NCBI GenBank assembly: GCA_022749755.1 | Contig: CM040445.1 | Span: 11,739,182-11,803,181 of the forward strand | Reading direction: 5' to 3' | Length of the DNA: 64,000 bases | From: Azadirachta indica | Taxonomy: Eukaryota; Streptophyta; Magnoliopsida; Sapindales; Meliaceae | Part shown: positions 1 to 12,312 of the stretch, in pieces | Layout: the number at the start of each line of letters is the position of its first letter | Numbering within the stretch: position 1 is the first letter of the stretch | Program-made: the position numbers and the translations under genes | The notes under the pieces: model-generated | Told to the model about the DNA's origin: nothing | The model's database searches: none | The model's input: the letters and a program-made list of their open reading frames with translations, nothing else

Positions 1-482
1 TTTATCATGACCCTACTGATAATTAACACTGCGATTAAAAAAGAGATTTGCTGTCCTGGAAAGCATATTTATAGAGCCTTACAGAAAATCCTTCTTTCAC
101 TTGAAAAATGTTAAAAACAGACAAAATTGTGAAAAAGAAATGATAAATCACATGCATGTACATCAACAACATTCATACAGATTGATCAAAAAGACCAGAA
201 ATCACTAATACAAACTATTTGATAAAAGAGACTGACATAAACTCAGTATCTTTTCAATCCAACTTCTCACTTCAACAGCAACCATAAGATAAAAATTCAA
301 CAGGGGATTCAAAATCCAAGAACATGCAGCAAAATCCAGCAATGGAAAATGTGAATCATTTGATGCAGTACTGATCATGCATGTCACGAACCTGCATACA
401 ACCAAAATGAAACAAACAAACCCGGAAAGTTTATCAAAATTAATCATGCGTTTGCATACAGCAATGACATGAAAACAAACCT

Positions 483-620
483 GAAAAGCAGAGAAATTAT
501 GATGTAGCTTTGAGAAGAAGAGAAAGTGTGAATCTCTTGAATGAAAGTTGTTGAGAAAATTCTGTTAAAAGTCTGTTCAATTGTTGGATTGGAGAACTCA
601 AAAAGTTTGTCTTCTACTTT
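483..620 (-). other. Probable 5' UTR exon of a gene off the left edge
   Basis: On the minus strand this stretch is rich in CT and looks like a plant leader. It ends in TTTTCAG followed at 482 by GTTTGTTTTC, which could be an intron donor. A minus-strand TATA-like tract lies just upstream at about 646-662. From this I infer transcription leftwards, with the coding region beyond position 1. The small open frame at 205-447 would lie in the putative intron and has no family resemblance. Confidence is low because no coding exon is visible. Confidence 0.3.
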
Positions 621-645
621 ATTTATTTACCGGTTGGTGCCTGAG

Positions 646-662
646 ATTTTATATATATATTA
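646..662 (-). promoter_or_regulatory. Possible TATA box for the leftward gene
   Basis: An alternating T/A tract reads TATATATATAAAAT on the minus strand, about 30-40 bases upstream of the pyrimidine-rich leader-like segment. A TATA role is inferred from position only; such tracts are common in this A+T-rich DNA. Confidence 0.25.
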
Positions 663-3340
663 AGAAAGATCATTTGACATGCAAAAGATATAGATATTGA
701 TAACAAATTTTTGTCCCTAAACTTTAGTATAATAACAAATTAGGACATCATTTTTTTTAAATTTAACATATTGGTCCCAGTACATTGCAAAGTTAAAATG
801 CCAAAGCTGTTAAGTAGGAACTCAATTTTAGAAAAAAAAAAGAGTAAAATCTATCTTAATTTATTGTTTTACTCAATTTTAGAAAAAATGCTATTATCTC
901 ATATTTTAATTTATGATTTGCTATTTTTTTAAATAAAAATACTTTTAATATGAATTAATTTTGTATAAATATATAAAACAATCTCTTAACTTTACATAAT
1001 TTATAACCTCTACTTTTAATTATTATATAAAAATCACAAAATTTATTTAGCTATCTTATCATGTATAATTAAATATATTTAAAGAATTAACTTTAAATAA
1101 AAATTGTCAATCTAGCATAATTATTCTGTAATTTTTCAGAACTGAAAGTTGAATAATATTTTTTTTTAAAACAAAATTCGAATGTTTACAAAGGAAAAAA
1201 ATATTTATATGATAATTTTGTAAAAATAAAATAAAATCTTGCTCTTTTATTTTGATTCCTTTAGAAAAACATCTAGTGTCTGTTTTCTTTTTCTAGATAA
1301 GGTTAGGTGAGATTTCAATCTTCAAAATTCAATTAAATTTGAAAAAAATCACAGTGATAAAGTTAATTTATACGTGTCAATTAATAAATTGATATTCTCA
1401 ATCATGACAAGGACATATAATATAATATATATATATTTATATTTATATGGTTATATGAAACAATCTATTTCAATAATAATAATGATTTTTTTTAAGTTGA
1501 TTTGATAATAACCGCTCCTAATTTCATATCATGACAATTTAAATTTTTTTTTTAAATCTTTGCTTAATTTTAAGAATGAATAATAATTTTACCTAACAAT
1601 CTAATTATTTGATTCAACAACTAATGTTTAGACTTTTATATACATGTATTAATTACATGTTTTTGATTTAAACTTAAATGTTGAAAGTATATAAATTTAA
1701 TAATTTATAAATGACATAATCATATATGTAAAAAATATAAGATTACTGATTCTTATATACATATATATATATATATAGACATCTAAACTAACTTAATTTT
1801 ACAATATCTTAATTCAATTAAATTGACTTGAATAAGTCATATTTTATTTAGACTATTATAATAAATTCATGTTCTATTTGATTTTAGTAATTATTTGTTG
1901 TGTCTTTAAATATAATTATAGTAAATAAATAAAAATATAAGATTGCTAAAGGGAGATCTCAACCACCCCCTACTAAGAACAAATATTTATAATATATATG
2001 CAAAAAATGACAAATTCAATTCTTAATTGGGCCATACATGACTTCTTAGTAGAGAAAAGAATAAAATTAATTTATTGTTAATATTATTATTTTGTATTAT
2101 TTATAGTTATTTCGTTTATCATTAGACTTATATTTAGAAATATAACATTTTACGTTGTATCTCAAGTTTAGAGGGTATGTTTAAGATTAAAGTATTATTC
2201 TTTTTATATTATACCTAATTTTAATGTAATTTATAACATTGATTTTGGTTTTAAAAGGTTTTTAATTTATTTTTATTTTTTTAAAAAGAAGTTTTGGTGG
2301 GTAATCTAGAAAGATTGATAGTGTGTGTGTATATATACATATATAAATATATGTGTGTGGATATTGTTAAAGACGTGTAATATTGAATTATTTTAGCTTT
2401 ATAGAACGTTTGAATGGATACATTTCTTTTTTTAATTCAATCAATTAATTATTACAAGGACATAAACCTACTACTTCAGTTGCAATTTGTTAATGTATAA
2501 TATTATTTTTATTCATTTATACTAGGGATATTATTTCTTCAATCAAATCAAACAGTGATTGCATGTTGGGCCATAATTGGCTAGCATTTGTTAAAATGGG
2601 TCATTTTTAAAACATTTTTAAATAGTAATTATTTTAAAAAATTAGATTCTTAATATGATTACAGTTAAAAATCTCAAAAAAAAAAAATCATCAATGATGT
2701 TTTTGTCAAAAATAAACCTTTGGCATTTAAAATTATATATAAAAATTTTGGGGGCTAGATTAAGAATACCATACTCTAACATGGAGTAAGTTTTTTTTTT
2801 TAAAAAAAAAATGGAACATACACAACAAATTATATACGTTAAATAAATATAACGCGAAGTTAGATTTAAAAGTTCAAGTAGTAAAAAAAATATTAATTAA
2901 AAAATTAAAAACAAACATAATACCCTTTACTCAACTTTTGAGCTAATACGTTTAAATTTACGGAATAATTATTTTTTATAGAAGAAAATAAGAAAAGAAA
3001 TGAAAACTTGCTCTATGTCTTCTTGTGAGAATCTTTCAATGATGGTATTTACTAAGAAATTTATGAAAATAAATAACGATAAATGTAGTTTTTTTTTAAT
3101 TTTTTAAATGAAATAAATTTATTCCTCTTTTTTTTTTTTTCCTCTTTTTAAAGAGAAGTCTAATACTCGATCTAAAAAGAGGCTCGAAAACCTCTTCTCG
3201 GAAGTGGGAATAGGAGCAAAAGCACAACCAAAATAACTGGATTAAAGTGTTTTAGGACATTTTGGGGTTACTTAGAAGTCATTTGAAGTGTATTTAGTAG
3301 AAATTGAAGATGTCTTAAATGTGGGCGTCGTTAGTCTCTT
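663..3340. other. A+T-rich intergenic DNA
   Basis: I see no coding potential here. The stretch contains long A/T homopolymers and short TA dinucleotide runs, for example near 1420-1440, 1757-1780 and 2325-2350. No inverted terminal repeats or protein remnants of a mobile element were recognised. Confidence 0.5.
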
Positions 3341-3344
3341 CAAA

Positions 3345-3362
3345 GGCCCATGTATCGGCCCA
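3345..3362 (+). promoter_or_regulatory. Paired GGCCCA (site II-like) motifs upstream of PPME1
   Basis: GGCCCA occurs at 3345-3350 and again at 3357-3362, about 115-130 bases before the PPME1 start codon. Its complement TGGGCC is the plant site II element bound by TCP factors and is typical of housekeeping promoters. No TATA box is obvious nearby, which fits a broadly expressed gene. The function is inferred from motif and position. Confidence 0.45.
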
Positions 3363-3475
3363 CTGACAGCACCTATAGCTTCTTCTGCGATCGTCTCCGA
3401 TCCTCTACAGCCGGTTTCATTATAACTGAAATTTGCATTTCCGGAACGACGGAGAGAATTGAACTGATCAAAGCT

Positions 3476-6400
3476 ATGGATTCGGCAAATCTCAGTTCGC
3501 TGCCTGAGGAAGCCTTAGAAGAAGAACAATCACGACCGCGAGACGAACAACGCAACCAAACGCCATTGCCTTCTGCTTTTGCTTCTGTTCCTGTTCGACC
3601 TCCGACTCAGTGCGTTCTCAACTGGGTCACTCCTTTTACTTTCGTTCGTTATTGTTAGATTTTATGAATTGATTGTTAGGCTGATGAAAAATGGAAAAAT
3701 TTCTAAGTTTTTCCTATTAGTTTGGTTCTCATTCGGTTCATTTTAATGATCGCTTGAAACTTGGAGCTTGCACCTAATGGAAAATTTTTGTAACTGCATG
3801 ATATTCTGAAAAGTTGGTTATTTGTTCTTAACCAAACGAGAAAGTTACAGAATTTCTAATTTTTTAAGACGTTCATTCGTGAAATTATGATAGCTTGAAA
3901 TTTGGAGTTCACCTTTGTCGTGCGTTCTTATAAGTGTATTATTAAACATTGGTTTGTGAAATTTTACTTATGAAAGGATTACTTTTCTGCCTTGCTCTTT
4001 CATTTCCTGGATAAATAGTTGGATCAATGGTATTCTATTGGCATTTTTTTTTCTTCAGTTTTATTTTAGCTTAATGTTACTGCTTATAGGATGAGGGATA
4101 ATAACTAGGAATTTTGGAAAATGGACGCTTGTGTATAAGCATGTCATATGTTGTTTGATTGCATGAGGCATGGAAATAATGACATGGAATGTTCTTTAAG
4201 ATGATATGAAATATCCAATAATGATGTGACTGTATCTTTCTTCATGGTTATTAGGGTGAAAAATTTTTGGGAATCTGATTCTTTGTTTGAAATAGGCAGA
4301 TAAAAGGATAACTGTGGCAAAGTATTTTAATTCATGGAGCTTAGCACAGATATAATAGTTATATGTAAACTAATTTTCCAGTATCATAATATGTACATTT
4401 TTTGCGACTGTAGTAATGGAGGTCTTTGTGTTATTTTATCACAATTTCCTTGCAGGAATTCTTTACAAAAATATGCACCTCTAGATTGGTCAGGCTATTT
4501 TGATGTAGAGAAGGATGTCTCCATCCCAGACTCAAGTGATGTTAGTGTTGACAGTTTTGAAAAATTCCTATCTGAATAGTTCTTTATTGTCATAGTTATT
4601 CTCTTCTAATATGCTTTATCATTTTAGGTCTTTCATGTATATATGGCAGGAACTGAAGGACCAGTGGTTTTTTGTCTGCATGGCGGCGGCTATTCTGGGT
4701 ATGTTTGAGAATTCTTGAACTAAAATATTAAACATATAGTTCTCATGCTGTAAGTTATTATACATGAAGCAAGGTGACAGATCAGTATATCTGCATTTTC
4801 TTGAGTTCACCAAGGACAATAATAGCACAGAAGAATGCTGATTATAAAGTAGAACAGTCCACTTAGTATAATCAGCTCATTTGTTGTTTTCGTAACTCAA
4901 AGTTCCACATTGATAGACCTTTAAATCACTTATAATATGTAATGTATTTTGATAATTGCCTTTTTTTGTCTCAGTAGTTCAATTAGTTCAATCTGTTTGT
5001 TAATGTTTGATAATAAATTCGCGAATTGTTGTGCTTATTTCAGCATTGCCTCCAAAAAAATGACATAAGCTCAATCTAACGTTAGATGCTCTGTTTTGAT
5101 GTGCTCAATCTGACGTTAGATGATGTACATTCTGTCCTTCATACACAATCAACTAAATACTCTTCAAAACTTTTATATGCCACTCTTTTGCTATTTTTCT
5201 CTTGTTTTATTTGGTTGGAAGGAGAATCAGATTTTGCTTATGTTATTGTTTTGGCCTTAAACTTTCTGACCTTAACTCATTTTGGCAGGCTTTCATTTGC
5301 ACTGTCAGCTAGTAAAATTAAGGAGAAAGCCAAGGTAGTTGCCATGGACCTGAGAGGACATGGAAAATCATCCTCAGAAAATGATCTGGACCTCTCTATT
5401 GAGGTATAGACAATGAGTGGAATCAGTAACTGTGGATTTCGCCTGCAGAATCTATATTTCAGTTGTCATAATATGAAAAGTTTTTTGTTTTAGCATAGTA
5501 TACCTGAAACTAAAAGAAAATCGTATATGTGCAGACTATGTGCAATGATGTTTTAGCTGTTTTGAAGGAAATGTATGGGGAAAATCCTCCCGCAATTGTG
5601 CTTGTTGGCCACAGGTTTGTCTCCTTTGATAAGTTGTTTCTGTTATATTCTCTTGCAATATAATTATTATGTGTCATCCCAAGGCATGATATACATTTTA
5701 TTAGCTAAATAATGGATTTGGCATCTATATCTTCTGAACGCCTTAGTCATGATTTTTATATTAAACTTCTTCCTTAGTTGATGCATTTTCAGGACTCCAA
5801 AACAAAGTCTAAGAATTTTACGGTAATTTATCAAATTGGACATGTCAGTTGAGAAAGCTCTTCTTAGTTTATTCTGTTTCAATCAGTTAAATTGTTGCTG
5901 AGCTCTTTTCCATTTGTTGATTGAAAATAATTGCTATAAATTTGAATGATTGTGTCAGTAATGTAGATAATTAAAAGCTATAACACAACTTGACCTGCCC
6001 TTCTGACTGAAGGCTCACTGCTTGGACAAACTGATGACACTGAAATTGAATCATACTGCTTGTTTATGCTGATACTCAACATAGAATGGAAGATAACTTC
6101 AATCCTGTCACGAGTCCTTATCAAGAGTACAATTTCAATGTCTTCATCTCTTCATCCCTCTCCTCATGAACTAGTTTTTATTTGACTTGTGTTGTTATTA
6201 TGCAGCATGGGAGGCTCAGTTGCTGTGCATGTTGCAGCAAAGAAAACATTGCGTACCTTGGCTGGGCTGGTTGTTGTGGATGTTGTAGAGGTTTGGTTTC
6301 TAAAGCTCAGCCTTATTGTCATTTCCGCAACTATCCGCTAACAAATGGTATTTTGAAACCACATTGACAATTGGTTCAGGGAACAGCTATGGCTTCATTG

Positions 6401-9054
6401 ATTCATATGCAGAAAATCCTATCAAGCAGAATGCAGCATTTTTCAAGCATTGAAAAAGCGGTAGCTACATTCCCTTCAAACCTTAGTTGTGTCTAGTGTT
6501 TCTAATATTTGCAGTGTTGATGAAATATTTGATTTTTCAAACAATGTGACATGAGCTCAATTTCCCACTGAGTCTCATGTTGATGAGATATTTGATAGAG
6601 ATAGTCAATCACAATCATTATTAGTTATGGCCACCAAATCAAATAAATACCAGCCAAAAAAAAAACCTTAGTTAAATGGATCTAGATTGCAAGTACCTCC
6701 TCTCATGAACTGCTATAATGATGTAATAACGCAATATAAAAATATAACGTATTGAAGAAGATCAAACTCCTCTTCGTTTTTCACCCATGGTAGTAGGAAT
6801 ATAACTCAATGTAAGCTTTTGTTAACTATTGTTTGGCTATCTTGGTTAATCTGGAAACTGTACAGATTGAGTGGAGTGTCAAAGGAGGTTCTTTGAGAAA
6901 TATTGACTCTGCTCGTGTATCTATTCCTTCCACTTTAAAGTATGATGATTCGAAGAAGTGGTGAGTTATTCATTTTTTCTAACTACTAGTCATTATATAA
7001 TTTCCAAGTCCTTCCCATGACAGGTATCATTATGTTTTTATGTTGCAGTTATGTCTACCGAGCACAACTGGAAGAAACTGAACAATATTGGAGAGGCTGG
7101 TATGTTTGTAATAAACATTCACATTTAGAATACGGCATCACAATGAGGGTTAACATTGTTATTTAGGGAAAATATAGTTTTTTTATGTCAACTTGCTTTT
7201 TAAGTCTCTAAGTCAGGATAATTTAATGCATGATTAGGTAGAACTGAGTAAAAAGTATACTGACTTTGGTTTCTAAAGAGAAAAGATATTTAAAGTTTTT
7301 ACTTTGGTACCGTGGTGGACTCATTTCCCTATTAAATTACTTAATCTTGCAGGTATGAAGGTCTTTCAGAGAAGTTTCTGTCATGTCCTGTCCCAAAGCT
7401 CTTACTTTTAGCAGGAACGGACAGATTGGACAGGTAGTCTTCTCTAAATGTTTGAAGTAACTTTTAAGAAGTTCACTGATATCATTGTTCATCAACTTAT
7501 GTATGTGTTATGCTATAGTGTTTGAATCAACTGTATCACTCAAATAGATGTGTTCATTGGTCAGATTATTTTGCAGTTTGCATGAACCTTGAGGAAAAGG
7601 ATGCACAACAGATCTTTCTTTGGGAGTTTTAATCTGTCATTCCATGCTGTTGTGAAAGCATGAAAACTCATTATATCTGAGAATTTCTTTGTACTGTTTT
7701 GTAACAGACCTCTCACAATTGGGCAAATGCAAGGGAAGTTTCAAATGGTCGTAGTCAGACATACTGGGCATGCTATACAGGTCTCCTACTCACACTTCTT
7801 GACAATTTCATTATATTCTGTAACCTATTTTTGAAAGATTGCAAATTTTATTTACCAAATCATTGCAGGAAGATTCACCTGAGGAATTTGCTTCGCTGAT
7901 ACTCAATTTCATATCTCGTAATCGTATTGGCCCTCATGGAGTTGAGGTTCGTATTCATAATCTGTTCCAAATTAAGTTTAAAATTTTTTTGTATTTGCTT
8001 TTAGGGGCTTATGATACAAAATCTTTAAAGCATTATTCAAGCCTTTTTTATTTCCCAAAAATACGAAAACAATGCTCTACATTTAAGTAGATATAGTCCG
8101 TTGTTTTTGTATTCTTGAAAATAAATACACCAACACCCCTGTAATTTGTGCCCTTGGAGGTCTCCTCACTCATCAGAAGAATAGCACTGAATCTTCTTAA
8201 AAGGCAATTTTTCTTATCTTTTTTTGGGAATAACAATGTTGTCACTAAGTACTCTGTTCTCTACCCGAAGCAAGTTATCAAGAAACTGCATGAGTTTCTA
8301 GTGTGCCCTGATGTAACGGCACTTGATATATCCATAGAACTAGTGATTTATCAGTGGCTTGCTCATCTTTAATTATAAATCAGGTGCTACTAAATGCTAT
8401 ACACATAAGAATATCTGAGAAGTTTAGATTCATTTGGCACAGTTAACGTTTTGTATGACAAAGACCTCCTTATTTTCTTATCCAGATCACATACCAATTT
8501 TCAGTCTCATTCTTTAAGTTGACAAGAATACCTAAGTTTACCTTTTAATTGCATAGTCGTATTGACCATAGCATATTTATGATTCTTTTATACTTAATTT
8601 CAAGTTTCTGTGTTTGTAGACCCACTGTTGTTTGGAGACGTTTGTCGCCTTTTTCATTATATACCTGCAAATTAGTTGCAAGTTTCTGTGTTTGTAGACC
8701 CACTATTGTTTGGAGACGGTTGTTGCCTTTTTCATTATAAACCTGCAAATATGGCTGATTTTATTTGATCTCTAATTTCAGAACCACTAACAAGAATTAC
8801 AATGCATAAATTTAAATCCATAGTAATACACGCTTGAGAAATACTGTAGTTCTAATCTTTTGCTTTTAAATATTCCATTATTCTTTTGTTATTCAAGTTT
8901 TCACAGGTATATCAAGTTAGGTCCTCATTTCTTCTTGATGACCCTACAGTCCGAAGAAGGATGAAATCATGAACTTGATCTAATCTCTGCTTACGTTGAA
9001 TCCATTGTGTTGCAGATACCAGGACTCCGTCGGCCATCACAGTCACAGACTTAA
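3476..9054 (+). CDS. PPME1: Protein phosphatase 2A methylesterase, PPME1 type
   Basis: This serine hydrolase removes the methyl ester from the C-terminal leucine of the PP2A catalytic subunit. Thirteen exons join in frame to 355 residues: 3476-3609, 4456-4540, 4628-4698, 5289-5403, 5535-5614, 6206-6290, 6380-6460, 6866-6960, 7049-7099, 7353-7433, 7708-7780, 7869-7946 and 9016-9054. All borders are GT..AG. The oxyanion-loop motif HGGGYSG is at 91-97, the nucleophile elbow GHSMGGS gives Ser162, and DVVEGTAM gives Asp187. RHTGHAIQED gives His314. By analogy with human PME-1 these three form the catalytic triad. The length is close to other members (human is 386). The start was chosen as the ATG followed by MDSANLSSLPEEA; an upstream in-frame ATG at 3350 is probably in the leader. 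The last intron is over 1 kb and contains a possible alternative terminal exon. The gene converges with cytochrome c. Confidence 0.93.
8601..8756 (+). repeat. 78-bp tandem duplication in the last PPME1 intron
   Basis: Two adjacent copies, 8601-8678 and 8679-8756, each begin CAAGTTTCTGTGTTTGTAGA and run to ACCTGCAAAT. They differ at only a few bases, so the duplication is recent. It lies between the twelfth and last PPME1 exons and has no coding role. Confidence 0.85.
8907..8972 (+). other. Possible alternative terminal exon of PPME1
   Basis: After TTTTCACAG at 8898-8906 an open segment continues in the phase left by the exon ending at 7946. It encodes 21 residues, beginning VYQVRSSF and ending RRRMKS, then TGA. 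Using it instead of 9016-9054 would give a 364-residue protein with a different basic tail. Transcript evidence would be needed. The 9016 exon is preferred because its tail (IPGLRRPSQSQT) looks like other plant members as I recall them. Confidence 0.35.
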
Positions 9055-9469
9055 TATTTCCTTTCTCTACCTGCCGGAGAAATGACATGTTCTAGACTTT
9101 TCTTTTCCTGGTTCCCATAAGAAGGCATGAGCTGTTATTCATATACTTATCTGTTTTCCATTCTATTTAGTTCTGGCAGATGTTTGTTGTATTGCATAAA
9201 ATGTTGCAAGTATTGGGGTACGTCTAAAGCTTTAACATCTAACTTATAGAGCCGTTTCTCTCCATATATATTATATGTTTCTTAGTTTACAGTCAAGAAT
9301 TAACTATTACTACTAGCCATTGCAAAGAATATATAGCTTCAGATTTCTGGTTTTTCCAAAATGCCAGTTCATTCTGTCGAACTGATATGATTGTGTTCTG
9401 AGATTGCCAACTGTGTAAATTAGAAAGAAACATAGATACACACCCGGCAATTTTATTGGACTGTGTGTA

Positions 9470-9815
9470 CAAATGATGAGATACATCAGTATACCCTTTT
9501 CCTACTTAATAGACTTCTCCAAACAGAACCTGAAACTCTATCAAAATGACTACAAACTCATTAGCATGTATGCTACAAACTCAAAGCAATGTTTCACCTA
9601 GTAAAATACTGTTCCACAAATAAGATTTCCCAAAACAAATGATGAGTAACATCAATATACCCCTTTTCCTACTTAACAGACTTCCTCATACAGAACCTGA
9701 AATTCTATCAAAATGACTCCAAACTCATTGCTATATAATCTACAAACTCATTGAATGAGTATAAAGCAATGTTTCACCCAGCAAAATACCATTCTACAAA
9801 TAACATTTCCCAAAA
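9470..9815. repeat. Tandemly duplicated ~170-bp block between convergent genes
   Basis: Copy A (9470-9635) and copy B (9636-9815) share the order CAAATGATGAG, CTACTTAA(T/C)AGACTTC, TATCAAAATGACT, AAAGCAATGTTTCACC and ATTTCCCAAAA. Copy B has a short insertion near 9740-9760. The block lies between the 3' ends of PPME1 and cytochrome c and may include parts of their 3' UTRs or polyadenylation regions. Confidence 0.8.
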
Positions 9816-10239
9816 TAAAAAATGCAGCAGGCAAATACGTGGCTCGGTAAACTAAAAGAACATTGCAAAAGAAGCATGCATTCCACAAACAAATGAATCA
9901 AAAAGCTAGGTGAGAATGATTATAACAATTGATAACTCATTATCATTGATAATATAAACTGAAAAGGAAAATCATTTACCAAATGAAGATTCAACGAAAA
10001 ATTCATGAAATATGATTATAACCAGGAAATTGAATAGAATGTTAAGTTTGCCAATTGATGGCAACCTTTCTGTGAAATAAGCAATGGCTAGCAGCAATGC
10101 TCAAAATACAGAGAGCAAGGCTGGACCTAAAAGGTCTAATTTATTGGTAAAAAATAGTACTATATCTGCTCCGTAAAACAATCTCCAACAACTGCAAAAT
10201 GGAATAGAGAAACAGAGTGTGTCAGCAAACTTTTCCTTT

Positions 10240-11483
<1,244 letters not shown>

Positions 11484-11533
11484 TTTGGAATTTCTTCTGG
11501 AAAGACGCGCAGAAGGAAATCAAAATGAAACCT

Positions 11534-11542
11534 TTAGGGTTT
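11534..11542 (-). promoter_or_regulatory. Telo-box-like motif upstream of cytochrome c
   Basis: TTAGGGTTT on the plus strand is AAACCCTAA read in the direction of the gene, about 50 bases before the start codon. Telo-boxes are common near transcription starts of plant housekeeping genes. It may lie in the 5' UTR. Confidence 0.5.
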
Positions 11543-11661
11543 GTGTTTGTTTGAGCTGTTGGTCTTCTAAGGTTCTTTTGAGAGGTTTCTTGGAATATTC
11601 GAGAGAGAAGCACGTGGTCTCCATGGCCCTTCTACGAAGAACGAGCCAAGCCCTAACGGTA

Positions 11662-11667
11662 CACGTG
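11662..11667. promoter_or_regulatory. G-box CACGTG upstream of cytochrome c
   Basis: A perfect G-box sits in the context ACACGTGTC about 180 bases upstream of the cytochrome c start codon. Such ACGT-core elements bind bZIP or bHLH factors. G-box-type elements have been reported for an Arabidopsis cytochrome c promoter, so a role in light or energy-linked control is plausible but inferred. Confidence 0.5.
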
Positions 11668-11779
11668 TCGCATTTCTAGTGGTGATAAATTTCGCCAATC
11701 TCAGCCGTCTATTTATGTTGAACGGTCCAATTGCGTGAGCCGACATATAGTCGTCTAGAATGAAATCGGGTAATAACAT

Positions 11780-12312
11780 TTCTGTCCCTAGACTATTACT
11801 AAATAACCATTTATCACATAACTCATTAACGTTTACCGCTTTGTCCCTAACTTAGTAATCGGAGATTAAAATGTTAAACTTGAGAAAAGTATATATTAAT
11901 TTGTTATTTTCTAAAATGTTAGAGGTAAAAATGTTATTACTAATTTATTTTATTTATCATTTAGATCCATTTTCTTTATATTTTATTAACAAGAACTTAA
12001 ATATACATGTCTTAGCAAATAGGTCACCGTTGTTATTTTATTTCATTTTTTTTAATTACTTATTGACGGCAGCAAAATTATATTTATTTTAATACTAATT
12101 AATTTTATTTTCTACATGTTAAAATTAATTAATTAATAATGAAGAAAACCGTAATTTATTGAACTGCTAAAAAAGATTTTCATATAATTTCTTTTAATTT
12201 TTAAATAAAATTTTTATGTAATAATGTAAAACCATCTGCAGTCACAAAACCCTTTGCTTCTGTAAGCAAAAAGCTCCTTCAATGTCGTTTCCAAGACGAT
12301 TTTCATACTAGC
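11780..12312. other. A+T-rich intergenic DNA between cytochrome c and a PPR gene
   Basis: The two genes are divergently transcribed, so this segment must hold the PPR promoter. No strong TATA consensus or other motif stands out. Several open frames here are low-complexity and A/T-driven. Confidence 0.4.

Noticed and set aside
205..447. 80-residue minus-strand open frame near the left edge
   Set aside because: It falls in a probable 5' UTR intron, is hydrophobic by base composition and has no family resemblance.
8545..8748. Overlapping repeat-containing open frames on both strands
   Set aside because: They arise from the 78-bp intronic tandem duplication and not from a gene.
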